DNA of 64,000 nt from Syngnathus acus (Eukaryota; Chordata; Actinopteri; Syngnathiformes; Syngnathidae): assembly GCF_901709675.1 (NCBI RefSeq), contig NC_051104.1, positions 7,200,501-7,264,500 on the forward strand, given 5' to 3'. Of the stretch, positions 42,428-55,238 are shown one piece after another. Every line of letters begins with the position of its first letter. Within the stretch, counting starts at the first letter, position 1. The translations under genes and the position numbers were made by a program. Below the pieces are notes generated by a model. That model was not told where the DNA came from. It did no database searches and saw only the letters and a list, made by a program, of their open reading frames with translations.

Positions 42428-44124
42428 TTAAGCCCCTCCCACAGGTGGTGAACCCCCCAAATGAAGTCACCTCTCTCCATGGTACTGATAACAAGTAACA
42501 CGGTATAATTGTTGACATTTCGCATTTCAGATCTTCCTTCCTTTAATTATTGAGTCGTACTTTATGTGTCATATTAAAAAAAGTCAACAACTCACACCAC
42601 TGCACTGGACCTTGACTTGCGCTATGTGCTATTTTTCATCAATTTCCACCTCTGTGCTCACACTGGAGAGAGTAAATAAAGTAAAATAACACCCAGGAAA
42701 TGGGCCCCCTCCTAGAAGTATCCCCCCCCTGCTGATAATTTCTCTGTAATGGTCCCCTGAATGAGAAAATTATGTGTGTGTGAGACAGTGTGGGCGGGGA
42801 TGTGTCCACAATCACCCATGTTATTTTCTTTAATAACCACTCTGTAAGTAACTGGCTTTCAGCAAACTCCCAGTGCGATCCCACAAAAGCCTTTGTTGAA
42901 ATTTTGCAACCTGCATCGATTCAGCTCTACGAAGATTGATTTTGCTGTTACCGCCTTCACGCTGGCTCTTGTGTGCCGAAATAGCGTGTGCTATAATCCC
43001 CCATCTTGATATCCTGGTTTATTTTCCTCAGTTGCCCGTACATGAAAATAGGGTAAATACAGCGAAATTGACTAGCCCGAGGAGTTGGAAATGGCCCTGG
43101 CCTCCATGCTGTGTTCTCTCCTGGATCGAGAGCATGCAGTGTGTGAAGCACGGTTGCAAAGCCGAGCGCTCACGAGGAGTAAACATGGCTCTCTGAGATA
43201 AAGTGAGCTCTTGCCTGGACGGGTCTTTATCTGCCAAATGATAAGTGTTCATTCAGCTGGAAAGGATGGCTGATGGAGGGAGGTAGAGAAGCGATAGGAA
43301 GACCCAACCTAGAGAAGGGCAGGGGGTGGGGGGGCAGTCTGACGGCGTTTAGGAGGAGAGACCCTCAAACAACACTAAATCACATGGGTAGATAACATCA
43401 GGGCAGTTTGTTGATGTGGGTGTACAAATGGCAAGATTGGATTAAGGCTTGGGATGTGGACACACATGACTTGTTTGTTTCCAAAGTGTAGATTTATTTT
43501 AGTTTTGTTTATATCTAAACCTGGATGTGGGTGCGTGAGTATGTGATCCATCCCTTCCAACCCCACAGCTTTGTAATAGACAGCAGCGAGATCTGCTGAT
43601 GAGATAAGCATCATGGCTCACCATTAATTAAAAAGGCCTGGTAGGGAGTGCGAGACACAAACACACGGAGAGGAAAACGCTGAGGGAGGATGGGCGGAAA
43701 ACCCCACAGGGACAACAGAGGGGTGACTGTAGAGGGAAAATAAAAATCATTTTCTCTTTCAAATAGGGAACGATAAAGAAGTAAACAGCCCTTAGACAGG
43801 ACAGCAGTCAACACTGGTGCTAATGAGCGCTACAAACCTGTTAGACACACTGCTGGGCGACGTGCCAGTGACGTGAAACAGCGGGTTGCAAACACAAAAG
43901 CGGCGACAAGAGTCGTGCCAGCTAAAGCGCAAGGTTCACGCTAAATATGTATTAAGGCAGCTTTCCCTTGCCAGGATTCGACAAGCTTCAATGCCTCCAA
44001 ATATGGGAGATATATTTTTAAATGGCGTGTAAAGCTTTATTATTTGATAAAGGCTTTGTATTTTGTCAGGAGGCGGTTGGCGCGTCTTGGATTGAGTTCA
44101 AAATTCGGTCACAAGTTTTTCGGT

Positions 44125-44235
44125 GTGAAATTTGCATGTTCTCCGAGTGTTTTGAATACACTGATGTACACGAAATTTCTCATATGTGTGAAGTGAATTG
44201 ACGTCTGGGATTGGCTTCAATTGATCCGCATGTAA
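44125..44235 (-). repeat. Diverged interspersed-repeat fragment
   Basis: The segment contains 'gtgaaatttgcatgttctccgagtg' and then 'gggattggcttcaattgatccgca', weakly resembling the 'gtttgcatgttctccctgtg' and 'gggataggctccagc' parts of common teleost repeats. The match is partial and diverged. Confidence 0.3.
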
Positions 44236-45055
44236 CACTGAACAGAATAAGAGTAAGAAATGTTGAACTCAACCATGTTTATAGCAAAGACTGGGCAGAC
44301 AGCCATTTTAGTGGAGTAGACTTTAATGAATTATCCCCTAGTTATCAAATGGCAATTAAGATTTTAAACAATTATTTAAAAATGTACTTGCACAATATAT
44401 AAAGATTCTATTATTATGACCGTGACATTGTAAGTCTTAACGTTGAGCTTCTTCTCTGTCGGAGTGCATGGTAGTAAATATGCAACACTGTAATTTATGA
44501 CGTCCTTTTTGCCCTCGCAGTTCAATTGGCATTCATTTTCAGAGCCCACAACGCATTTGAAAAGACAGCTCCCGACAGGAAGTGTGTCTCGTTGGCCTTA
44601 ATCTGATTGGACAAGGCCTGTCATTTATGGTAACTGATTGGCGGACAGGAAAGCATTGCGCATAGCAAAGCAGATGCTAATTAGAACCTGAACATCCATC
44701 TTGAGGGCACTAAAATGGAGAGAGGAATGAAAGTGGTCAGTGGCTGGAATGAGAGATTAAGAGATATTGGAGGGAGGGAAGTGAGGAAAAAGTGCCAAAA
44801 ACAGTTTAGGTCATTTATAGCCACGGTGATGAGAAGTCTGCATGTTACTCCACAGAAGCTAAATAAGAGTTTGACTTTGACAAAGGAGCTAAGCTGAGCA
44901 TTTTTTTTTATTTGAAGCACTGGCTAGTAAATCATGCTGGCCGTCAAATATCAAACTGCTTCCATTTCCTCTCTTTTGTCTCGGATCTTCTTAGTGCATT
45001 TAGCCACAATATTACACACACATATTCTAATATGACTCAATATAAGAAAAACATG

Positions 45056-45229
45056 TACCGTAATTTTCGGACTATAAGTCGCGGTTTTTTTTCATAGTTT
45101 GGGTGGGGGGGCGACTTATACTCAGGAGCGATTTATATACATATATATGGGTTTTTTTCACTTTTTTGGGCATTTTATGGCTGGTGCGACTTATACTCCG
45201 GTGCGACTTATAGTCCGAAAATTACGGTA
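45056..45229. mobile_element. Foldback MITE with perfect 27-bp inverted repeats
   Basis: The 174-bp element starts TACCGTAATTTTCGGACTAT and ends with the exact reverse complement. The perfect inverted repeat covers 45056-45082 and 45203-45229. The inner part repeats the CGACTTATACTC motif, so the whole forms a long imperfect hairpin. TA at each end could be a TA target duplication, as in Tc1/mariner-type elements. The sequence type is common in percomorph fish. There is no coding capacity. Confidence 0.85.
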
Positions 45230-47860
45230 TATGGTATTTTAATACATTTACTGTCGTGGATTGCATATGAAAGATGCATGGTTCTAAGACTGTACCCTGT
45301 GGAACCTCCGAAGATGTACACATTTGAAATATTGTGGAAAAATACTTCCAAGTTCAAAACCATACAAGGTGTCATGCAACCTGTCCACAAAATTCGAAAA
45401 CTTTAGAACAATTGAAGAACTACTTCATGTTTGACATTCCAACCAGTAATAGTGAGAAAAGCTTCTGTCGGAATAGTGGCTCTGATATTTCCACCTTCTA
45501 TCTTTGCGTTTGCGTGACTCGGATGACTGACATTCCGCACACCAGCCACGTCTGTCACCGAGTTGGAGCTCTTTAGATGCAATAGTTTAAAACCAAGTAG
45601 CAGTACTTGGGAAATTATAGTCCCGAGTCATTTTTGCACCCTAAAATTGGTGGTGCCGTAATGATACCGGTATTTAGTGCAACCTCCAATTTGTCACTCT
45701 CCTTCCTTCACATTTGGAAAGTGACAAATGTCAGTAAGTCAGTATAAGAAAACCCACTCTTGGTAGAAATAGAAAAAAGATAGCGAAGAAAAGAGAAGGC
45801 CATGCATGAGATCAAGGAATGTGATGAAGAGCGGAGGAGTACATATTACTTCTTTTATCAAGCTCATCACGTTAGGACCAGTACACCAGATGCGACTTTC
45901 TATCCTTACAATTGTCTGCTCATCCCAGAATCCCCTTACCCTCCCACCCACACTGTCTATCTTAGTCTTCTCCTTGTTCTATATTAGATGGGTTGGGGGA
46001 AAAAAAAGACCAAGACAAGGAGAAAAAAAAAAAAATCAATAGGCTTTCTCCAAGGTTCTTCCGGTCTGGGATGGATGGCTACGGAGCATGAATGAAAGCT
46101 AACAAAGAGTCTGAGTGGCAAGAATATGAGGTGTGGAATGAAACTGGCGCCGACATCATGAAGGTTGCAGAAAAGAGGAAACCATGACAGTATGACAGCC
46201 AACATACCTTTGAAGGAAAAAAATAGGAAATCATTTAATAATGTCTGTTCTAATCATTTTGCTCACTTGAATAAGCCAATATGCAATACGCACTTATCTG
46301 GATCGCTGGAGCATCTCTTCACAACCAGCTGCAATATCTGATGGAGGATCCCATCACATTTTGCAATTTTGGATCCAGAAGCTCTTATCCGGGGACGTTG
46401 TCTCAAATAGTAGGAGTGGGATGATTGTTTCAATGTGTTATTATGGCACAGCGCTATCCATTTATTTGATGAAAGTGGCTTGAGTGAGAGTGAGTAATGT
46501 GTGTTATGATTCCACGGGAAGATTTAGCTGATGACACAAAATTTGAAGCCTAATCGAATCATGCGTTAAAGCTGACATTTTCTTTTGTCATGAAGTCACA
46601 TGTTTATAGTATTATTATCCCATACAATATTTGCTGAGCACAAATTTTCAGTCCAATTCCCCTTCGATATAGTGCAATTACTGAATGTTTATGCAGCGAA
46701 TCATCAAATCGGTGAAACGTACACATTAAACTGAGGTGACCTCGAGAATTATGCACCGCTCCCAGAACGATGTAATGATGATAATGAAGGGAAAAATCTC
46801 ATTGATTGTGACTTGAAATATTAAAATAGCTAATTAGGTGACCCAATTAGTGTGAGCCGCTGACGGACACCAAATAGAGGAGCAGTCGGTGTTTAGTTAC
46901 CAATTCATTTAACACTTAGCCTTCCTTCTTTTATTTTATCGACTGCAAGCGATTCCTACTGACTTTTGGTAAATACTGGTCACTGGTAGACTTCCACACG
47001 AATAATAGAGATGGTTGCGACACTGAGAGGCGATACTTGAACTGCAGCCATGATCAAACACAAGTGAGCAAAATATCCAATCAAAATCCTCATCGAGTGC
47101 ACTCAGCCAATCAAAGTGAGAGGGGAAGATTAAGCTGATGGAAGAATGAGAGCTTGCTGAGAAATTAGGGCTCCATTGTTTTTTTGATTTGAAAGCCCCG
47201 ATGCAATCACCTCAACAAGCAGCACTCTGGCTTCTGAATGAGAAACAGTAGAGATGAGCTCGTTCCGTGCCGATAATGCTAATGAGGACGTTAAGTTGCG
47301 TGTGCGCGTGCGCGCCTAATCGACAAATTGCAGCTTTATGTCACAGGTCTAATGAAGGTTGAGCTCAGTGTGACACTACACATCCACAAGCTGCATACAA
47401 CTGCAAATTATCCATAGATAGTCTGACACGTTAAAGTCAAACTGGATTCCATCTTTTTGTCCATGGATGTGTGTGCTTCTTTCTGTCTGTGTGTCTTTTG
47501 CAGGGACATGATATATATTTATATATATTTTTTTTTTCTATGACACAATGCACCTTTTTTTGGATTGTATTTCTCTATATAGCATGTAATAAGTCCCTAC
47601 CCTTCGAAACACTGGTTACTTTAATATATTTAACTCAAAATGCAATGCTGTGTTCTTTTTTCTGCAGGAAAACATGCCAAAATAGCCAGGTAAAACTTCA
47701 ATAGATGAATTTATGATTGCAAATGAAAACGCACAATAGAGTGAATCTGCAATAACCCAACCATGAAGCAGGAAGGGAACAGTGTATTAGAAAAGCTGGT
47801 AGCAGTGCAGTTTGAAATCACTATTTTAAATTGATAAATGTCTGACTGTCAACTAAAGTT

Positions 47861-47966
47861 ATTCATCCATTCATCTTCTGAACCGGTTTATCCTCACGAG
47901 GGTCGCGGGCGGGCTGGAGCCTAACCCAGTAACACCCTGAACTGGTCGCCAGCCAATCGCAGGGCA
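47861..47966 (+). repeat. Teleost interspersed repeat fragment (ATCC-rich head, 'ccagccaatcgcagggca' tail)
   Basis: It reads 'attcatccattcatcttctgaaccggtttatcctcacgagggtcgcgggcgggctggagcctaa...', a very abundant teleost repeat ending 'gccagccaatcgcagggca'. Related shorter fragments lie at 33249-33300 and, inverted, at 62425-62476. The class (LINE/SINE tail) is not resolved here. Confidence 0.7.
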
Positions 47967-48208
47967 TTGTTTATTTTTTAAATTATTGTTTATAATGTCT
48001 TGCCAGAGTGAGGTGTATGTGACTTTTAAAAGCTGTGATTTGTGGATTTGTTGTTGAATTACACTGGATTACTCACTAATTATGGTCACATGACTCTACA
48101 AGGGGGTCATCGGGGGTAACGCAGTAATCGTCCGGCAGAGTCACAGAACAGCAACATAAATTTATTACACAATCCCAACACGTTGATTTCCTTTTCCAAG
48201 CTTATTGC

Positions 48209-48228
48209 CTCTCTCTCTCTCTCTCTCA
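48209..48228. repeat. (CT)n microsatellite
   Basis: An uninterrupted CT dinucleotide run. Confidence 0.85.
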
Positions 48229-49516
48229 CTCCCACATGCGCACGCACATTCCTGTGAGCATGAATTCATGCAGTATTTACGCTCTCTCTGCTGTCAGAAA
48301 GAGGGCAGAGTGGAGGCTAAACTGAAACGCCAGAAAAAGCCCGATAAGTGGAGGCCAAGGTGACAACCTGCCTCCTAATAGAGAGAGATTGTAAATCCAA
48401 ATGTTTTGACTTGAGTGCATGATCAGAACACACAAAATATGCATCCGCACTCCCCTGTAGCCTCTATTTATAAAAACATTGGGTGCTGTGTGAGTGTTAA
48501 TAATTTGGCAGGTGCGTGAACTAAAGATAAAAATAGTGACATGACGCAAAAGAGACGGAAATCTCATAAAGGAGTGTGTGGCTAGTGCACCTGCTCCACT
48601 CATTAGTTTACACTCGAGCAATAAGACAGCAAATTGGAAAGTGCAGCAACGTTTGCTCAAAGATTTACACGATGACGACAACATGATGGAAATGGCGCGG
48701 GTGATGACGACATGTCACATAAGCGGCCATGATGAATTGGAAAGACACAAATGAATAATTTACACATGCTCTGACAATTACAAGCAAAGATTGATGGTGG
48801 TCCAGTGCCCAACATTAAAGGAGCTCCTAACTGATTTTCATAACAATGCACACGACATATGAAAAAAAAATGACCTCAACTCTTAAGACTACTTCCATCA
48901 CATTTCTATCCATGTTAACAATAAGCAGCATCTTACGATGGATTTGCAAATTCCACAAAACGCCCTGATGATTCAATATATTCACTTCGTCTCATTGAAC
49001 ACGTCTGTTATTCAGTATGGCCAGTACTCCGATCCAGAGGCGAGAGCAGGGAAGAAAAGATGAAGGCAGGGACACAAGCATTTGTTTTCATCCCAAGGTC
49101 AACCAGACACATCCCCACACAGGCACACAAATAGATAGGCCACTTCAAAAAAGGAAAATGACTACAATGGGCAATTTACCCAGAACAGGCAGGGGCGATG
49201 GCCAAGCCACAGCTGCACATACACACGCACACACTTGTGCACCCTCATTCACGCATACAGCTGTAGCTGTGCCTCAGGGCCAAGGTTCTGGCAAAGCATC
49301 ATTACCCTTCCCTGGAGGTGATACCATATCCCAGCATGCATTTCTCATGAGGAGTGGAAATTACCCATGGGCCATGCTGAGAGGCAAAAGACTGTGTCCT
49401 CTCCTCTGAATGTCTCCTTGATTCCTTTCTCTTTAAATCATTCCATCACTGTGGGGTTGTCATCAAAGAATGTTTACTGTCCCATCCTCTAAACACAAAA
49501 CTTTCTCAAAGACACA

Positions 49517-49570
49517 TTTTTGGCTACCTCTTGACTGATTGGATATAGATTGATACGATTCATTAAATAG
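49517..49570. repeat. Left remnant of a ~136-147-bp minisatellite (insertion target)
   Basis: The sequence 'tttttggctacctcttgactgattggatatagattgatacgattcattaaatag' is the same as the end of the units at 56225-56708. It is cut off by the left end of the hAT/satellite composite. Its last eight bases (49563-49570, TTAAATAG) are the left copy of the composite's target duplication. Confidence 0.85.
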
Positions 49571-50114
49571 TAGGGGTGTAACGATTCATCGATACACATC
49601 GATTAATCGATATAATGCTCTACGATTTGTCGGCATCGATGCTAAACGTGAACATCGATCTATATCGCCCGTTTTTGACCTCGGACATTAGACGCGACTT
49701 TATTTTGAAATCCAGTTCATTGTTGCTTGCTTCCTCTTTCCGGGAGCAGTGCGCGGCGTGTTGTGTTGTGAGCAGAGCAGGCACGTGAAAGGGGAGCCGA
49801 CAACTACGCGGCTCCTGGGCTGGTGCTATGGCTAGTGTCCAAGAAGACGAGGAAATTCGCTCCCCTTTGGGCTTCAAGTCATTCGTTTGGAAGCACTTTG
49901 TAATTTCCTAAATAAAGAGTTTGCAGTACCTTGTTGATTTTGCGTATGAATTGTTATAAATCAGGATATTGTTCTATATCGATCGTAGAGCACTATATCG
50001 CGATGTATCGTGAATGAATCACAGCAGGCTTTAAGATATCGGCAAATATCGTATCGTGATTCTTTGTATCGATATGATATCGTATCGTTACAAAACCCGC
50101 GATTTACACCCCTA
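49571..50114 (+). mobile_element. Non-autonomous hAT-type element, copy 1
   Basis: The copy is 544 bp with terminal TAGGGGTGTAA/TTACACCCCTA inverted repeats. Subterminal DNA is dense in ATCGAT/TATCG motifs, and a perfect 11-bp subterminal inverted repeat is present (TGCTCTACGAT at 49616-49626; its complement at 49982-49992). It retains a vestigial start of a BED-type transposase frame (49828-49911), so it is probably an internally deleted derivative of an autonomous hAT. It differs from copy 2 at three positions. Confidence 0.85.
49828..49911 (+). pseudogene. Vestigial BED-finger transposase start (27 codons), copy 1
   Basis: A short frame encodes MASVQEDEEIRSPLGFKSFV then WKHFVIS and a stop. 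The segment K-S-F-V-W-K-H-F resembles the opening of the BED zinc finger (…VWKHF…) found at the N-terminus of hAT/ZBED transposases. The zinc-binding cysteines and everything after are missing. 'AATAAAG' follows the stop directly, as if the body of the gene had been deleted between the first codons and the 3' UTR. It is not a functional transposase. Confidence 0.55.
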
Positions 50115-53100
50115 GTTTGTAACCCTAACCTTGATTTAAAACCCTAGTCGGAAACCCTAACCCTAGCTTGAAACCCTAATTAGCAATGGCAAAACTCCTT
50201 GGAAACCCTGGTCGGAAACCCTAACCCTAGTTTTGAAAGCCTAGTTAGAAACCCTAATCTTAGAAACCCTAAAAGTAGTTTGAAACCCTCGTTGGAAACC
50301 CTAACCTTAGCTTTAAAACCTAGTTTGTAACCCTAAGCTTGGTTTAAAACCCTAGTCGGAAACCCTACCCCTTGTTTGAAACTTTAATTAGCGATGGCAA
50401 AACTCCATGGAAACCCTGGTCGGAAACCCTAACCCTCGTTTTGAAAGCCTAGTTAGAAACCCTAATCTTAGAAACTCTAAAAGTAGTTTGAAACCCTCGT
50501 TGGAAACCCTAACCCTAGCTTTAAAACCTAGTTTGAAACCCTAACCTTGGTTTAAAACCCTAGTCGGAAACCCTGAGCCTAGTTTGAAACCCTAATTAGC
50601 GATGGCAAAACTCCTTGGAAACCCTAGTCGGAAACCCTAACCCTAGTTTTGAAAGCCTAGTTAGAAACGCTAACCCTAACCCTAACTCTAGTTTTGAAAG
50701 CCTAGTTAGTAACCCTAACCCTAATTCTAACTCTAACTCTAACTCTAACCCTAACCCTAACCCTAACCCTAACCCTAACCCTAACTCTAAGTCTAACCCT
50801 AACCCTAACCCTAACCCTAACCTTGGTTTAAGACCCTAGTCGGAAACCCTGAGCCTCGTTTGAAACCCTAATTAGCGATGGCAAAACTCCTTGGAAACCC
50901 TAGTCGGAAACCCTAACCCTAGTTTTGAAAGCCTAGTTAGAAACCCTAACCCTAACCCTAACTCTAGTTTTGAAAGCCTAGTTAGTAACCCTAACCCTAA
51001 CTCTAACTCTAACTCTAACCCTAACCCTAGTTTTGAAAGCCTAGTTACAAACCCTAACCCCAACCCTAATCCTAACCCTAACCCTAACTTTGGAAACCCT
51101 AGTCGAAAACCCTAACCCTCGTTTTGAAAGCCTAGTTAGAAACCCTAATCTTAGAAACCCTAAAAGTAGTTTGAAACCCTCGTTGGAAACCCTAACCCTA
51201 GCTTTAAAACCTAGTTTGAAACCCTAACCTTGGTTTAAAACCCTAGTCGGAAACCCTGAGCCTAGTTTGAAACCCTAATTAGCGATGGCAAAACTCCTTG
51301 GAAACCCTAGTCGGAAACCCTAACCCTAGTTTTGAAAGCCTAGTTAGAAACCCTAACCCTAACCCTAACTCTAGTTTTGAAAGCCTAGTTAGTAACCCTA
51401 ACCCTAACCCTAACCCTAACTCTAACTCTAACCCTAACCCTAACCCTAACCCTAACTCTAACTCTAACTCTAACACTAACCCTAACCCTAACTCTAACCC
51501 TAACCCTAACCCTAGTTTTGAAAGCCTAGTTAGAAACCCTAACCCCAACCCTAATCCTAACCCTAACCCTAACTTTGGAAACCCAAGTCGAAAACCCTAA
51601 CCCTCGTTTTGAAAGCCTAGTTAGAAACCCTAATCTTAGAAACCTTAAAAGTAGTTTGAAACCCTCGTTGGAAACCCTAACCCTAGCTTTAAAACCTAGT
51701 TTGAAACCCTAACCTTGGTTTAAAACCCTAGTCGGAAACCCTGAGCCTAGTTTGAAACCCTAATTAGCGATGGCAAAACTCCTTGGAAACCCTAGTCGGA
51801 AACCCTAACCCTAGTTTTGAAAGCCTAGTTAGAAACCCTAACCCTAACCCTAACTCTAGTTTTGAAAGCCTAGTTAGTAACCCTAACGCTAATGCTAACT
51901 CTAACTCTAACTCTAACTCTAACCCTAACCCTAACCCTAACTCTAACTCTAACTCTAACCCTAACCCTAGTTTTGAAAGCCTAGTTAGAAACCCTAACCC
52001 CAACCCTAATCCTAACCCTAACTTTGGAAACCCTAGTCGAAAACCCTAACCCTAGTTTTGAAAGCCTAGTTAGAAACCCTAATCTTAGAAACCCTAAAAG
52101 TAGTTTGAAAGCCTCGTTGGAAACCTTGAGCCTAGCTTTAAAACCTAGTTTGTAACCCTAACCTTGGTTTAAAACCCTAGTCGGAAACCCTGAGCCTAGT
52201 TTGAAACCCTAATTAGCGATGGCAAAACTCCTTGGAAACCCTAGTCGGAAACCCTAACCCTAGTTTTGAAAGCCTAGTTAGAAACCCTAACCCTAACCCT
52301 AACTCTAGTTTTGAAAGCCTAGTTAGTAACCCTAACCCTAACCCTAACTCTAACTCTAACCCTAACCCTAACTCTAACCCTAACCCTAGTTTTGAAAGCC
52401 TAGTTAGAAACCCTAACCCTAACCCTAACTCTAGTTTTGAAAGCCTAGTTAGTAACCCTAACCCTAACCCTAACCCTAACCCTAACTCTAACTCTAACTC
52501 TAACCCTAACCCTAGTTTTGAAAGCCTAGTTAGAAACCCTAACCCCAACCCTAATCCTAACCCTAACCCTAACTTTGGAAACCCTAGTCGAAAACCCTAA
52601 CCCTCGTTTTGAAAGCCTAGTTAGAAACCCTAATCTTAGAAACCCTAAAAGTAGTTTGAAACCCTCGTTGGAAACCCTAACCCTAGCTTTAAAACCTAGT
52701 TTGAAACCCTAACCTTGGTTTAAAACCCTAGTCGGAAACCCTGAGCCTAGTTTGAAACCCTAATTAGCGATGGCAAAACTCCTTGGAAACCCTAGTCGGA
52801 AACCCTAACCCTAGTTTTGAAAGCCTAGTTAGAAACCCTAACCCTAACCCTAACTCTAGTTTTGAAAGCCTAGTTAGTAACCCTAACCCTAACCCTAACC
52901 CTAACTCTAACTCTAACCCTAACCCTAACCCTAACCCTAGTTTTGAAAGCCTAGTTAGAAACCCTAACCCTAACCCTAACTCTAGTTTTGAAAGCCTAGT
53001 TAGTAACCCTAACCCTAACCCTAACTCTAACTCTAACTCTAACTCTAACTCTAACTCTAACCCTAACCCTAACCCTAACTCTAACTCTAACTCTAACTCT

Positions 53101-53575
53101 AACTCTAACTCTAACCCTAACCCTAACCCTAACCCTAACCCTAACTCTAACTCTAACTCTAACTCTAACCCTAACCCTAACCCTAACTCTAACCCTAACC
53201 CTAGTTTTGAAAGCCTAGTTAGAAACCCTAACCCCAACCCTAATCCTAACCCTAACCCTAACTTTGGAAACCCAAATCGAAAACCCTAACCCTCGTTTTG
53301 AAAGCCTAGTTAGAAACCCTAATCTTAGAAACCTTAAAAGTAGTTTGAAACCCTCGTTGGAAACCCTAACCCTAGCTTTAAAACCTAGTTTGAAACCCTA
53401 ACCTTGGTTTAAAACCCTAGTCGGAAACCCTGAGCCTAGTTTGAAACCCTAATTAGCGATGGCAAAACTCCTTGGAAACCCTAGTCGGAAACCCTAACCC
53501 TAGTTTTGAAAGCCTAGTTAGAAACCCTAACCCTAACCCTAACTCTAGTTTTGAAAGCCTAGTTAGTAACCCTAA

Positions 53576-53641
53576 CGCTAACGCTAACGCTAACGCTAAC
53601 GCTAACGCTAACGCTAACGCTAACGCTAACGCTAACGCTAA
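53576..53641. repeat. Pure (CGCTAA)11 variant tract
   Basis: Eleven consecutive CGCTAA hexamers replace CCCTAA within one satellite unit. A second block of six units lies at 55203-55238. Both show local homogenisation of a single-base variant that creates a CpG in every hexamer. Confidence 0.92.
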
Positions 53642-55202
53642 CTCTAACCCTAACCCTAACCCTAACCCTAACTAACTCTAACTCTAACTCTAACCCTAAC
53701 CCTAACCCTAGTTTTGAAAGCCTAGTTAGAAACCCTAACCCCAACCCTAATCCTAACCCTAACTTTGGAAACCCTAGTCGAAAACCCTAACCCTAGTTTT
53801 GAAAGCCTAGTTAGAAACCCTAATCTTAGAAACCCTAAAAGTAGTTTGAAAGCCTCGTTGGAAACCTTGAGCCTAGCTTTAAAACCTAGTTTGTAACCCT
53901 AACCTTGGTTTAAAACCCTAGTCGGAAACCCTAACCCTAGTTTGAAACCCTAAATAGCAATGGCAAAACTCCTTGGAAACCCTGGTCGGAAACCCTAACC
54001 CTCGTTTTGAAAGCCTAGTTAGAAACCCTAATCTTAGAAACTCTAAAAGTAGTTTGAAACCCTCGTTGGAAACCCTAACCCTAGCTTTAAAACCTAGTTT
54101 GAAACCCTAACCTTGGTTTAAAACCCTAGTCGGAAACCCTGAGCCTAGTTTGAAACCCTAATTAGCGATGGCAAAACTCCTTGGAAACCCTAGTCGGAAA
54201 CCCTAACCCTAGTTTTGAAAGCCTAGTTAGAAACCCTAGTCGGAAACCCTAACCCTAGTTTTGAAAGCCTAGTTAGAAACCCTAACCCTAACCCTAACTC
54301 TAGTTTTGAAAGCCTAGTTAGTAACCCTAACGCTAACCCTAACCCTAACCCTAACCCTAACCCTAACCCTAACTCTAACTCTAACCCTAACCCTAGTTTT
54401 GAAAGCCTAGTTAGAAACCCTAACCCCAACCCTAATCCTAACCCTAACCCTAACTTTGGAAACCCTAGTCGAAAACCCTAACCCTCGTTTTGAAAGCCTA
54501 GTTAGAAACCCTAATCTTAGAAACCCTAAAAGTAGTTTGAAACCCTCGTTGGAAACCCTAACCCTAGCTTTAAAACCTAGTTTGAAACCCTAACCTTGGT
54601 TTAAAACCCTAGTCGGAAACCCTGAGCCTAGTTTGAAACCCTAATTAGCGATGGCAAAACTCCTTGGAAACCCTAGTCGGAAACCCTAACCCTAGTTTTG
54701 AAAGTTAGAAACCCTAACCCTAACTCTAGTTTTGAAAGCCTAGTTAGTAACCCTAACCCTAACCCTAACTCTAACTCTAACTCTAACTCTAACTCTAACT
54801 CTAACTCTAACTCTAACTCTAACTCTAACCCTAACCCTAGTTTTGAAAGCCTAGTTAGAAACCCTAACCCCAACCCTAATCCTAACCCTAACTTTGGAAA
54901 CCCTAGTCGAAAACCCTAACCCTCGTTTTGAAAGCCTAGTTAGAAACCCTAATCTTAGAAACCCTAAAAGTAGTTTGAAACCCTCGTTGGAAACCCTAAC
55001 CCTAGCTTTAAAACCTAGTTTGAAACCCTAACCTTGGTTTAAAACCCTAGTCGGAAACCCTGAGCCTAGTTTGAAACCCTAATTAGCGATGGCAAAACTC
55101 CTTGGAAACCCTAGTCGGAAACCCTAACCCTAGTTTTGAAAGCCTAGTTAGAAACCCTAACCCTAACCCTAACCCTAACCCTAACCCTAACCCTAACCCT
55201 AA

Positions 55203-55238
55203 CGCTAACGCTAACGCTAACGCTAACGCTAACGCTAA
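55203..55238. repeat. Pure (CGCTAA)6 variant tract
   Basis: This is a second CGCTAA block, in the unit between the anchors at 55086 and 55556, followed by CTCTAA and then CCCTAA hexamers. Confidence 0.9.

Noticed and set aside
49620-49877. 85-residue minus-strand frame starting MKPKGERISSSSW in both hAT copies
   Set aside because: It is antisense to the recognisable BED-finger remnant, has no domain match I recognise, and is duplicated only because the element is.
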